From Anniella stebbinsi (taxonomy: Eukaryota; Chordata; Lepidosauria; Squamata; Anniellidae): a DNA stretch of 64,000 bases. The position numbers were made by a program, and so were the translations under genes. This document shows positions 1-10,990 of this stretch, piece after piece (positions within the stretch are counted from its first letter, which is position 1; each line of letters opens with the position of its first letter). The notes under the pieces are model-generated. The model was given only the letters and a program-made list of their open reading frames with translations, was not told the origin of the DNA and searched no databases. The stretch covers positions 32,556,001 through 32,620,000 of the forward strand of contig JARDYH010000005.1 in assembly GCA_029215795.1 (NCBI GenBank), given 5' to 3'.

Positions 1-80
1 GAGGAGCGCTTGCAACACTTCTGAAATGGAGGTTAAAAATGCGAAGGCAAACCAGGGGGGGAAATAGGTGTGATGGAGCC
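1..80 (+). mobile_element. Right end of MITE family B, cut by the window edge
   Basis: The stretch ending in GTGATGGAGCCC matches the right end of the fuller copy at 56165-56572: a purine-rich block, a G run, then TGATGGAGCCC. The left part lies outside the window. Confidence 0.6.
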
Positions 81-1419
81 CAAAGTAGAAGTTAGCACGG
101 CTGCAAATTCAATGTTCTATTTTTATGCATCTCAAGAGAAATGTATTTTAAAATCTTCTTGTTCCTTTTCCGCATTTTATTTTCTCTTTAGGGAAATGTC
201 AACAAATCATATATAGGATTTTGCATGTCTTCTAATTATAACAGAATAGAACTAGGAAAAGCTTACAAAGAAAACAGACAAAATGAGGAATACAATCTGT
301 GGACGGTAAAGGCTTTCACGGAATTAGTGATGGCTGCCAGAAAACCAGATTAACATTCCCATCTGAACATGAGCTTCACAATAAACAACTAGCTGAAACT
401 AATTGGGCACATTATATAGTGTTTGCATTGTGACACTGAGCTCCCGGAATATCTGCCTTCAGCATTTTGGTGATATTTTTCCCCGCATGTGAGTTTTAAG
501 TTTTCAAATATTTTGTCTTGAAGATACTCTTCAAATGCCTCACACCTCCTCCTGAGCCTATAACAACAGCACATCATGATAATTACCTAGATGTAATTGC
601 CTGAATCCTGAGGCAAATTAATGTCTGAAGAATACTGTATACTGTACATTTGTGATTGTTGGGAGTGCTTTGTGTTTTTTTTTATAGCTCATTATAGGAA
701 GCACTTATTTTGGAATCATATAACACTGGCAAGCAATTGACTCTGAGTTCAGCTTTTGCTATTAAATAACAGCCTAATTTCCATTCCACTCGCTTGTATC
801 TACCCACTCAAAAAGTGTATGTATGGTATTTTGTACTCTTTATACAGACAGTGAAGAATTAGGCCATTAATTCTCTGCTAATACTGGCATTCACATGATG
901 GCATTCATCTGAGTATCACATGGGTGTTTTGTGTCTCTGTGGGGTGTCATATAATATTTAATTTCCTCTATATGTAAAAATAAACCCAATTCCTCAGCTT
1001 CATCCATCTCTTTGCCATCCTCCTAGCATGATCAAGTAAAAGCGTCCAAAGGGTGAGCTCTATGACAAAGTACACCAGCATACCAGTTGTGAAATTCCTT
1101 TGCCAGAGAGATTAAGCTAGCCACCTCTTTAATGGCTGGTGAAAAGCGCATACTTCCCACCAAACACTGAATAGTTAATGCTTCTCTCTGTTTTTATTAA
1201 TCTCAAGTCTTTTAAATGTTTTAGCTTTTTGTGTTTTGATGTATTACACTTTTCATTGCACATCGCCTCAACTGTCCGTTTTCCAAAATAAACAAAGTAA
1301 TAAATAAACACACACACAGGCTGTAGTCCCTTTCCAAAGATAGCTGTAGCGATCACCATGAAACTAGGTTACCAGGGCCAGAAAGATAGGATTGGCCCCA
1401 ACCCAAACAGTGGCCATGA
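81..1419. other. AT-rich sequence, no recognised feature
   Basis: Open frames are under 80 codons and show no homology I recognise. A short CA run sits near 1309-1318. Confidence 0.5.
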
Positions 1420-1427
1420 GTACACTG

Positions 1428-2153
1428 CGGAGTGGATGAAAATCAACGATTTTTTTTTAAAAAAATGGATTTTTTAAAAGTTAAATTGGATTTTTTTATT
1501 TAAATTGGATTTTTTAAAATTTAAATTGGATTTTTTTTAATAAAATGCTTTTTGAGGAAAATCTATCTAAAATAGTTTTCTGTTTAAGATACATTATAGT
1601 CAAAAGATTATTAATCATGCAATAAGGGTTAATTTTTAATTATGTAGCATGAGGCTGTATATTCATGCAATGTTTAAATTTTTTGGTAAATGAATTCCAT
1701 TAATCCATTCACAATGTCATGCTCTTCCAGAGGTTTCTGTAAGATTATTGGGCAATTTTTCTATCTAGAAGATATTATCACAGATGCTTGGTTTTACAGT
1801 TCTCAAAACTGTGAATTTGTGTCTGCAGAGAACACAATCCCATTGTTCCTTTGCAAATCTATGTACACACAATCAACCCTTTACCTCTTAAGTGCTAAGT
1901 TTCAAAAACTTCAATGAATAGATTGTTGGGAGTGAAATAGATCTGCACAAGAAGCTAAAAATGAAACCTGCATCTACTTGTAAATATTACGATTATAGCA
2001 GCAAGAATGAGTCTTTGGTAACTTATAGTGAAGAAGAGTGCACTTTTTTTGCGGGAGAAGTCACATGATTAAATCGAGTCTTTCTGAGTAGAGATTAAAA
2101 TCGTGATTAAAATCATGATTTAAATCAAATTGATTTAAATCAAATCCACCCTG
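1428..2153. mobile_element. hAT-like non-autonomous DNA transposon, 726 bp
   Basis: The right end reads, on the reverse strand, CAGGGTGGATTTGATTTAAA; the left end CGGAGTGGATGAAAATC is a decayed version. Both subterminal zones are dense in ATTTAAATC/GATTTTAATC motifs in inverted arrangement. Flanks 1420-1427 (gtacactg) and 2154-2161 (atatactg) agree at 6 of 8 positions, differing by transitions, as expected of an old 8-bp hAT duplication. The internal 75-codon frame (1690-1917) has no family I can name. Confidence 0.7.
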
Positions 2154-2205
2154 ATATACTGCTTTACTTATTTCTATGTGAGTGAATGATACACTGTCAT
2201 ATACT

Positions 2206-2233
2206 AGGAGGAGGAGGAGGAGGAGGAGGAGAA
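2206..2233. repeat. (GGA)n microsatellite
   Basis: About nine uninterrupted AGG units; on the minus strand it gives a poly-Leu run in a spurious frame. Confidence 0.9.
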
Positions 2234-2456
2234 AAAAGTAAGGGACTTGCTTTTGTGTCATGATCTGCCCTTATCTGATGAGTACTTTAGGCTCCGCTAG
2301 GAAGAAGGAATCACAATAGTGTAGTGCAATGCATCCAAGTGTCATCTCCAGATGCCCCTATAATTTACAGGGGCTACAATTTATATATTGATAAACGCAT
2401 AAAATGAGAGAGACCTTCTTCATCATCATCCTCATCATCCTCATCCTCATTTCATT

Positions 2457-3164
2457 AGGATCCTATCGTAAACCAAACTCAACAAAGAAGCAAAATAGGT
2501 TTAAGGAAGCTATTAGGTAATTAGAGATTTTAAAATAGTTATGGTAAAATGGACCTTATTAAGATGACTAGACTAACATACAAAGTATAAACAATTATTT
2601 TTTAATTTTTTATTTATTTTGATAATATAACATATAAAATTATACAGAAAGAAGAGATTGACATTTTTCCTAATACAACTGTAATGCAATAGGCTATACA
2701 AATACATGGAATCATAGAATAGTAGAGTTGGAAGGGGCCTATAAGGCCATTGAGTCCAACCCCCTGCTAAGTGCAGGAATCCACCTTAACTCAAATGTGT
2801 TAAAGTCGTCATCATATATTTTAGTAAGTTAAAATTTCAAAATATAGAAAATTACAAATACCTGAAATAGCCTTTACTTATTAAAACAGGCACATAAATA
2901 TAAACAGATAAAAGTTTTCTTTACCAGAAGGTCTCTACTGTGTAGCTTATCTTTTTCTGACTACAGCAGGAAATAGATAAGTGACACAGTTGTATTATCA
3001 AAACAAAAATTAATATTTTTTTAAAAAAATGTTCATAGTGTGTATGTTAGTCTAGTCAATTTAATAAAGTTCATTTTACCATAGCCATTTTTAATCTCCA
3101 ATTACCTAATAGTTTCCTTAAACCTATTTTGCTTCTTTGATGAGTTTGGTTTATGATAGGATCT
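2457..3164. repeat. Long inverted repeat, about 120-bp arms
   Basis: The arm 2457-2580 is the near reverse complement of 3043-3164; the pairing TAACATA/TATGTTAG, CTATTAGGTAATT/AATTACCTAATAG and AAATAGGTTTAAGGAA/TTCCTTAAACCTATTT can be read directly. Weaker inverted matches continue inward (AATACAACTGT against ACAGTTGTATT). The flanks both contain TTCATT, so this may be a fold-back transposon. Confidence 0.75.
2705..2800. mobile_element. CR1-type LINE fragment
   Basis: It contains the amniote-typical string AGAGTTGGAAGGGGCC followed by GAGTCCAACCCCCTGC, which I recognise from CR1 retrotransposon ends. It sits in the loop of the surrounding inverted repeat. Confidence 0.65.
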
Positions 3165-3171
3165 TCATTGA

Positions 3172-3454
3172 TAATTGTGGCTCGCCTGGCGCCAATACTG
3201 TTATCTTTTCGGCACCAGGTCAAGTCTTCTCTCAGGCATTTAACAGCATATACTGAGTTTTTAAATTGACCCCAGAACTATATTTAGGCCTGGCTGAGAG
3301 TTCACAGCTGTTTTAAATGTATACTGTTTTTATATGTTGTCTGTTTTTATGCTTTTATGGTTTTAAATTTTGTATATCGATTTTTAATGTCCAAATTTTT
3401 TAATGTTTGTAAACTGCCCGGAGAGCTTTGGCTATAGGTTGGTATATAAATGTA

Positions 3455-3490
<36 letters not shown>
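3172..3490 (+). mobile_element. L2/CR1-type LINE 3' end with (AAT)n tail
   Basis: It starts in the decayed reverse-transcriptase C-terminus (CGCCTGGCGCCAATACTGTT), runs through the T-rich 3' UTR ending TAAACTGCCCGGAGAGCTTTGG, and finishes in an ATA repeat at 3457-3489. The same layout recurs at 49275-49590 and, inverted, at 63342-64000. Confidence 0.8.
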
Positions 3491-3491
<1 letters not shown>

Positions 3492-4497
3492 GTTGGAAAC
3501 TGGATGGTGCAAAGTTTTCTTTAGAAGCTGGATTGTGCGAAGCAATTGCCATCATTTTGGGGCATGTTGGTGTTTTTGTTTCCTTATGATCAGATCCATC
3601 TTTAAAAAAGAAAATGGAAGAAAAACACAGCCACGGTATTCTTAGAATAGATTAAATTCTGAGCCTGTTAACCTTGAGCCTTAACTTTTCAGCAACTTTA
3701 GAGTCAAAATAAAACTTCTGAGTTATGAGCTATGCAGCGCTGCAATGCCTTCCCTACAGTGGTAGGAATTAATAGTGTCTGAAATTTCTGAGGGCATGCA
3801 ATACATCTCTGGAATGGGCCTTCTTTTTAAACAGCCGTAAAGCTTTTGATACCTCAAGGATCATGCTATGTAATTACGTGAGTTACTTTTTTATATCAGT
3901 GGCAGATAGCCTTCATTTTACTGAGTTTCTAAGATACGATAATAACCATTTTTGCCCCCTTAATAACTTGCAGAGTGTCTTGATGCCTGATCTGTTTATA
4001 TCCCCTGTAGCATATGGCATGGCACATTCACTAGAGCCATTTTGATTTGATTTATTATACTTATTCTTTGTCACCACTCATGTAATGTACTTTATTCCAC
4101 CATGGCTCTTTCCTTATGAGTGTCAAACCCAGCTCTTGTGGAAGCCAGAGAAGGGTACTATAACTTGAAGCAAGAGGCAGTGGGAGATTAAGATCAAGGA
4201 GGTTAGTAGCCAAGAGGGATCAGCCAGAACAGAATATTCTAGTTGGCCAGGCAGTCACGCTAGGCTGATTTCAAAACCTTTATGGGGACAGCAGAGGGAT
4301 TACTACTTGACCTGATTGGGCATATTGGATAAATAGACTTCCTTGCTGCTGTGATTTGTTCTCTTCTGTGACCAGGGCTAGGTGATAGTGAACAAATTCA
4401 ATCCCCTCCTGGCAATCTTCCACTCACCACAATCCAAGTCCATTGTGAGTTGAAGTCCTGGTGCTTGCCCTGCATTGCAAATGTAAATCGGTTTAAC
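3491..4497. other. Gene-free sequence
   Basis: No coding frame over 60 codons, repeat or motif that I can name. Confidence 0.45.
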
Positions 4498-4500
4498 CAG

Positions 4501-4855
4501 GGGTGCCTCTACAAGAGAGGTTTAATGCGCTTTGAAGGTTCATTAAAAATTTTACCTCTACAAGAACGGAGCGCAAATCGGGCGTAGAGGCGCGTTATCT
4601 CCCTGATAATGCGCATTTTCAAATGCGCGTTAAATCGTGAGTTTTATTTTGCTCCGGCCGTTAAAGCGCATTTTCCCCGTGTGAACAAGCGATTATGCGC
4701 ATTAACTTCTTGTAAAGCGCTTTTTGGACATCTATTAATGCGCTTCGCCGCCTCTCGCCGCCTCCCGTGCAGAGGGATTAGGAGTAAATGCGCGTCTGCG
4801 ATAATGCGCATAATCGCCGAACTGGGCGCAAAAGCGAATCCTTGTAGAGGGAGCC
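4501..4855. mobile_element. MITE family D copy 1 (ATGCGCAT-rich), 355 bp
   Basis: The terminal inverted repeats are GGGTGCCTCTACAAG and CTTGTAGAGGGAGCC. The flanking trinucleotide CAG occurs on both sides (4498-4500, 4856-4858). The interior repeats AATGCGCATTA-like palindromes. A 3-bp duplication and G-rich ends suggest a PIF/Harbinger derivative. The 95-codon frame through it is a by-product. Confidence 0.8.
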
Positions 4856-4858
4856 CAG

Positions 4859-5529
4859 CACAGATTCCCTCCTCGGCCTTGGCTGTGGAATCCTAGCAGC
4901 AACTACTGTATCTACTTGCAAAACAACAGAACATAAATGTTTTCATGCGGGGGGTAGAGATCCGATATATATAACTTGCATCTTGCAAACCTTCTAGGAC
5001 CTCCTCTGAAGTTCAGTCATTTTCACTAATTTTGACATGAATAGGACATGGGCGTGAGATGGTTCCATCAAGATGGTTCCTAAGTGAGGATCGGGTCTTT
5101 CACAAATCCAGTAGGTGAAAGTCATAAGCAAAATGAGTGCACATCTGGAGATGAGCTACGGATTTGGGGCATATGTACCAAGACTGGGTACAGATATTTG
5201 GTGGGGGTGCTCCTATCACAAGCAACTGTGCCCCTGCTCCTCTTCCTTTGTTCAGCACTCAACTTGCTCAGGCCTGGCCCTCGTATCTCTCCCACCTTGG
5301 CACCAGCAGCCAGAGAGTAGTTGGCAGCTGGAAACAGGTTTCTTGATCCTGAGATTCCCACAAAAGACAGGATTTGCAAGCCATTTCCAAAGTGGAAGTC
5401 AGCAGCAGACAGCATAGGGACAAACATGAGTGGAGAAGTAGTGATGGTGGCAGGAGAGGAAGACAATGGTGAAGATGAGGAGGAACAGCTGCCAAGACAG
5501 ATAAGGAGACAATGAGGAGGGGCAGCTAT
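4859..5529. other. Overlapping short frames, no recognised gene
   Basis: Frames of 60-114 codons overlap on both strands between 5084 and 5515. None shows a domain or splice context that I recognise, so I treat them as chance frames in moderately GC-rich DNA. Confidence 0.5.
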
Positions 5530-5745
5530 GGCAACAAGAGCCAGTGTGGTGTAGTGTTTGGAGTCCTCACACCCACTTAGCCATGAAGCTCTCTAGCTGA
5601 CTTTGGGCCAGTCACTGACTCTCAGCCTAGCCTACCTCACAGGGTTGTTGTGAGGACAAAACGGAGAGGAAAGGGAGGCATGTAAGCTGATTTGAGTTCC
5701 TTGCAAGAGGAAAAAATGCAGAATATAAGCATAATAATAAATAAT
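5530..5745 (+). mobile_element. tRNA-derived SINE, type 2
   Basis: It begins CAGTGTGGTGTAGTG (A-box-like) and continues with TTAGCCATGAAGCTC, GGGCCAGTCACTGACTCTCA and CCTACCTCACAGGGTTGTTG, and ends in an A/T-rich tail (ATAATAATAAAT). Minus-strand relatives lie at 40590-40730 and 46251-46460. Confidence 0.8.
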
Positions 5746-6206
5746 CTATTTAAGAATACGATAGTGTAAAGCTTATTACTCGAGTTCTACCAGACTGGTT
5801 TTGCTCATTTTTGTTTTAAAATGAAGCTTGAGCAGTGTAGATGTGCAGAAAATTTAGAAAGTTCAAAAAAGTTCAAAGCTGGAGCTTTAATAGCCAAACA
5901 GTTAACAAGAACAGCCTCTCTGCCAGAAGCAAACATTGTGTTTCTTGCTGTTGCCGCATTAATAAGTGGAGCCTCTGTGCCAGAAACAAAGATGGCAGCT
6001 CCCCCTGCTTTCTTCTTCTCTGTCTCCATTAAAACATAAAACCCATCCTGGGCAGAATCAAAGAATCATCTCATTTGTCTCAGATTGCAAATAATGGTGT
6101 GCAAGTGAAAGAAGGCATTTTAGAGTTGAGCTTGAAGTAAAGAAAAAGTGATTATAGTTAATCATTATTGAGAAATAGAAGTCTGATTTATTTAAAACAG
6201 GGCACA
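5746..6206. other. Gene-free sequence
   Basis: Open frames of 63-74 codons occur on both strands at 5805-6039 but mirror each other and match no family known to me. Confidence 0.45.
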
Positions 6207-6211
6207 GGTTT

Positions 6212-7311
6212 TGTTGGGTATCAGATGCTTCGTAGACAATTCACAGGGCTGGCCCTGTGAATTGTAGACTGAAGACTTGGCAATTTGTTATGAGAAAATG
6301 TATCTCTGCTTCTCTGGTATGTGCTTATCTCAAATGGTAGGCCGAAGGCCTTGAACGTTCTCTGGGAATTAAACTATGCTTTGCAAAGGTGGGGGCTATC
6401 TTCGTCACACTGTGGCATCATCAGAAGAGGTTGAACCGTGCCGCCCTGTTGGCACGTGAGTTTAGATTACAGGCCTGAAGCCCTGTCTATCAAAGTAGCT
6501 TAGAATTGCCCAGCCTCCACACTATATTGCCTTTGTCCTGAGAGTAATTCCGTTGCTAGGAATTATCTCGTCTATGCTCTTGCTGCTCTGCTGCTGCTGT
6601 GAGTTACTATCTGATGTAGAATTGTGTGATGCACTCTGTACATGTTCTATTGCTGTGTGGACTTGTTACTTCTAAAGAACTCTGCCATGAAAAGTGCACT
6701 GTGGCTTTTCATAGATTTGGACTTGAGAGTACTGTTCTGGATTCGTGTTCTATAGCTTGCTGTCTCCCTCCATGGAGCCAAAGTTACGGGCAGAGGGAGG
6801 CAGAAGCTGATCGTTGCTGTTCTGAAACTCGTGTGTGTGTGAGACCTGTGAGAGGACCTTCCTCAGAGCTAAAGCTACGTGAATTGGGAAGGCTCCCTAG
6901 GTCGAAGAGGTTCATTCCCTGGCTTCTGGCTTCCGTGGTCAGCTCAGCGTTCCCTGACAGGCTGAGTGAAGATTTAGTTGCCAGTTGACCGATATACTAC
7001 TGTTAGGAGGCCTAATCCTAGAGTCTCTCTATGTTCCAGAGGATTCCAGTGCAGCGTGGCCGCTCCTGCCCTCTAAAGACTAGAGTTAATCTCTAAATGT
7101 CAGTCCCTGAGTGAGTGCTGTTCTCATTAAGCCGTTCTACCTGAAAGCTGTGTGGTCCGTCTTCAGCTTCAAGTGTGTGTTTGCAGAAATGAAACCGTTA
7201 TGCTTTGAATTCCGTGTGATTACAATAAAAGAAATCTCACTGTTATTGTTGTGTATCAGTGTACCTAAAGTCGTGAGCAAGAACTTTAGAGAGTTAGCCA
7301 GAGTCACGACA
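6212..7311 (+). mobile_element. Putative solo LTR, 1.1 kb
   Basis: The unit starts TGTTG and ends CGACA and is flanked on both sides by GGTTT (6207-6211, 7312-7316), a 5-bp duplication typical of LTR retroelements. AATAAA at 7224-7229 sits about 85 bp before the end, followed by a GT-rich stretch, as expected of R/U5. No gag, pol or env frame adjoins it. The 120-codon frame at 6626-6988 lies inside and has no recognised homology. Confidence 0.6.
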
Positions 7312-7316
7312 GGTTT

Positions 7317-8813
7317 GATTACTAAAAGGCAAAAATACAGCATAAGTTACAATGAATGCTAGAAAAAAATATATGATGATTTTCAGTGCAAAATATGTGT
7401 AGGAAATATTCCCAATGAATTTAATTCTCAATGTATAATATACACCTTTCCAGATTTTCAAATAGGATCTAGCACCTCAGTGCACACCATCATAGAAGCA
7501 GGTGGCTGTATCATCTATAGCCGCCAACTATGAGCCTCAAGGAAAGCAAAGATGTAACTGATGAACCTGATCAATCCAATATGGGTTCCTGATCGGTTCA
7601 CTTGACCTGGAACCAAGATCACAACTAATTGTACTGACTGCATCTTCCACATCCCCTGTAGGTCAGCCTCGTGGTTTCTTGGGATATCAGTACAATAGGC
7701 AGGCATAGGCTGAGCCAGAATCTCTGCACATCCATGTCATTCCCTAACCACCACTATCCCAGAATTGCTCTTTGAAATTCGTTTTTACTTGTTGAGTGCT
7801 AGAAAACACACACACGCATACACACACGCTTGCCAGATTAAGTTTCAGCACCTTTGTTTCCTTTCTTTTTAGGTACTGAAGATAATTTCCCAAGTAAGTT
7901 ATCTCCTTGACTTGAAGCCTGAGAACAAACAGATCTTACAGTCTTCATTTGCAAACTGCACACAGAAGCCAAAATTGTTCAGCTCACTTTTCTGCAGGTT
8001 TCCAAGGCAGTTGCAGAAACGTGATATTCTCCCAGTGATCTTTTGCTCCTTCCTTTTTTATTATATTTCCCCCAAAAAGTAATTACTTAATTAGCCTCAT
8101 CAGAGGTGGGGGGAAAGAAGCAAAAAGAGGTGTCCTCGTGAATGGGCAGAGCAGGCATGAAGAGGGAGAAGGAGAGAGAAAGCTTTCTTTTTCTGTCAAA
8201 TTGAAAAGGGAGAGTGAAAGGTTATCGCTCCCTCCCACCTTTTAATTTCAAAAGCTGACACAAAAAACAGCAGAAACAGTGCTTACAAATGGACTCAATG
8301 AGCTCACGGTCTGCTGCACAATCAACATGGATGAGTCTATGTAAAAGGTCTGTCGCATCAATGGAATGTCAAAACCCATCAGTGCAACAGTGCAACAGTT
8401 CATGGTAGTGCAACTTATCATGTATTGGGCTTGGAATCTGAAGATTTGGGGTCAAACTGCTGCTAAGATATTTGCTGCAGGCAGGGAGGCTTTGAACACG
8501 CTAATCTGAGCAACAATTTCCAGTTCTCCTGTCTCCAGACCAATATCCCCTTAAATGCATGGCAACTCCACCTGGTGATGTTTAAAGTGGACTTGTTGTG
8601 CTCTAATTGAGCTCAGCATTTCCCTGCCCCATGCTGCACTTCACTGACTGTCATATTTGCCTGTGAGCTTAGAATTGCTGAGCATGACAGCACATCTACT
8701 TCAACTGAATACTGCCTACTTTAACTAGACACTGCCAAGAGATGCAGAATGGAGACATGGATTGACTATAGCCACATATTTAAGTCTCCATATAGCTCAT
8801 CCTATACTTTATC
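7317..8813. other. Mostly unique sequence with a possible conserved non-coding block
   Basis: There is a short CA/CG dinucleotide run at 7806-7828. Around 8078-8096 the sequence AGTAATTACTTAATTAGCC has clustered TAAT cores. No gene is visible. Confidence 0.4.
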
Positions 8814-8816
8814 TCT

Positions 8817-9173
8817 GGGTGCCTCTACAAGAGTGATTTAAAGCTCTTTCAAGGCGCATTAAAAATTTGACCTCTACAAGAGTGAATCGCAAATCGGGGG
8901 TCGAGGCGCTTTGTCTATGCGATTATGCGCATTATCGAATGTGCAGTAAATAGCGAGTTTTAATTTACCGTGGCCGTTAAAGTGCCTTATGACCATGTAA
9001 ACAACTGATTCTCTGCATTAAACACCTCTAAAGCGTGTTTCATACAATCGGTAAGGCAACCTGTTATGCGCTTAACCGCCTCCCGCGTATAGTGATTTGC
9101 TGTAAAAGCAATTGTGAAAAGATGTGCATAATCGGGCAACCAGGCGTCAAACCGAATTCTTGTAGAGGGGACC
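8817..9173. mobile_element. MITE family D copy 2, 357 bp
   Basis: The ends GGGTGCCTCTACAAG and CTTGTAGAGGGGACC match copy 1; the interior CGCATTATCG and ATGCGC motifs are more mutated. Flanking trinucleotides are TCT and TCA, an imperfect 3-bp duplication. Confidence 0.78.
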
Positions 9174-9328
9174 TCAGGTATTCTTACACTAGCCATGCAG
9201 AGGACATCAGCATTATTATCCCTGCATTGTTCATGTGGTGCTGAGGCTGATAATGGATCATCTAGTTAGTTCATGGCAAGGAGAAGAATTCTGCTGGGTA
9301 TTTCTTGGTTCACAGCAGTCTCTTAAGC

Positions 9329-9402
9329 AGTAATCCTATACACACATACCTGGGAGTAACCCCCATTGAACTCAATGAGGCTTATTTCTGAGTAGACTAC
9401 CA
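9329..9402. repeat. Palindromic repeat family G
   Basis: It reads AATCCTATACACAC, then CTGGGAGTAA, CCCATTGAACTCAATG and TTCTGAGTAGAC. This is one arm plus centre of a repeat that recurs at 15105, 20397, 42620, 50715, 54245 and 58755, always linking an AATCCTATGCATGT-like part to a CAATGGG centre. Confidence 0.65.
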
Positions 9403-9409
9403 GAAGAGA

Positions 9410-10060
9410 CCTTTTGGATGCCTCAATTACACAGTCCAAACTCCAAAAACATGAATCAGTTGACCTTCTCATTCCTGATCTCCGGGATAACTAATATCAA
9501 TATCAATTAATATCAAGCTTGCAAGAATATGTTGGATGGATGCCCTTGATCCAGTTTCTAACTAACAAGTTTTTCCTTAAAACCCTCAAAAAAAATTCCA
9601 TTAGAATAACTTAAATCCCATTTATCCAGTGTCAAGTGTCATTTATTGAGACTGTGTAGAGAAGCCACATAAACGATATTTCTCCTTATTAGGAATCAAA
9701 ATAAAAAGACTAAAATGATCATCTGACCACAATTTGCCACCACAATGCAGGAGAAATTGGAGAATATTAGATCATTTTACAGCATCTGAGACTCCAGCCA
9801 AGCTGATAACTATTTGAGGCTAACTTGGCATGATTTTATCAGAATATTTAATTACATTGCCAGAGAACTTTTTAAATTATTATTCAAGGGATTATACAAC
9901 TCACATTATTAGCATCTCAATTACAAAGGTGGGGGAGGACATAGAAAGAAACATAGATAAACAACAAATCCATCCAAGACTCTGCTTAAGACAGGGAGCA
10001 GTATCCAACACAGCCGGTCAGCTTACAATATTAATGTTCTACTACCGTAAGTGACCTCTA
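9410..10060. other. Gene-free AT-rich sequence
   Basis: No repeat or coding frame over 75 codons that I can name. Confidence 0.4.
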
Positions 10061-10071
10061 GTGGAGCACCA

Positions 10072-10133
10072 ATAGCATAAACTGGCATGTTGAGTTTTCT
10101 GAAGAAACCCATTATGCCAGTTTATGCTACTGA
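10072..10133. repeat. 60-nt near-perfect hairpin
   Basis: AGCATAAACTGGCAT pairs fully with ATGCCAGTTTATGCT, and the loop contains a second stem GTTTTCT/AGAAAC. It has the shape of a small palindromic MITE or a miRNA precursor. Confidence 0.65.
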
Positions 10134-10368
10134 TATATCGTTAGTGATCGCTTATGGTACTGGTATGTCAACAACATAATTGGAGCAATAGCATCCCTAC
10201 TAGACAGGATTGGCTTGACTATACAGTCAGACTAGGCAATCACTTAAGAGAAACACAGTTCAAAGTGGACTCCATCATGTCAGAAGCAGCACATTCAAAA
10301 GTTAATCTATTGTGTCATTCTGTTGCTTTTTACATGATTTGCTCCTTGACCAAATTGAAAGTACACCA

Positions 10369-10990
10369 AGGGCATGTCTACACCAGCCATTTACCCCAGG
10401 GTCACCTCGAGGTCGTCCCTGTGCATCCAAATGATGCACAGCTGATCCCAGGGTCAACCAAGGATGACTTCTCAGTTGGCCCGGGATAATTGGGGCTCCA
10501 CTCATCCCAATTTTTCCACGGTCTGGGGACACCCCGAGGACCGCAGGTGGTGTGGTGCAGGCTCCCGTGTCCTCCCTCCTCCCTGTGAGTAGCAGGGCTC
10601 TTCAAATGGGCATGGAGTTACACGGGGGGGGGGGGACTCTGTGCCCATCAGGGGTGGGGAGGTAGCATTTTCGCCAGCCCCGGGATGGCTCTCAGTGTAT
10701 TGGAGCACTGAATTTGAAGGTTTCCCCCCCCAAAAAAACTTACCTTTGGCACAGGCTCACTCCCGCGCAATTGCATAAACCTCTCCTTTCTTAAAAAAAC
10801 CTACCACACCAGGAATGTCCCTCTTGACTTCCAGGTCGTCGTGCTGGCTTGTGCACCCTGAGGGACAATCCCAGAAGCTGTACAGCCCGAGATCCTCCTC
10901 ACCCCGTCCCAGAAGGCCTGCAAGTATAGATGAGCCACTAGAATCTTCTGGGGCACACTTCCTTGGAAACGGCTCCTGACCAGGGCAGTG
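10369..10990. mobile_element. GC-rich non-autonomous transposon-like region
   Basis: The start GGGCATGTCTACACCAGCCA resembles the CCGCACCAGCCATTTTTC end of family E (29857, 36360). Internal hairpins such as GTGCATCCAAATGATGCAC and a G10 run are present. The right boundary is uncertain. Confidence 0.4.

Noticed and set aside
6626..6988. A 120-codon frame starting with a hydrophobic stretch
   Set aside because: It lies within the putative solo LTR and lacks a recognisable fold; a secreted peptide is not supported.
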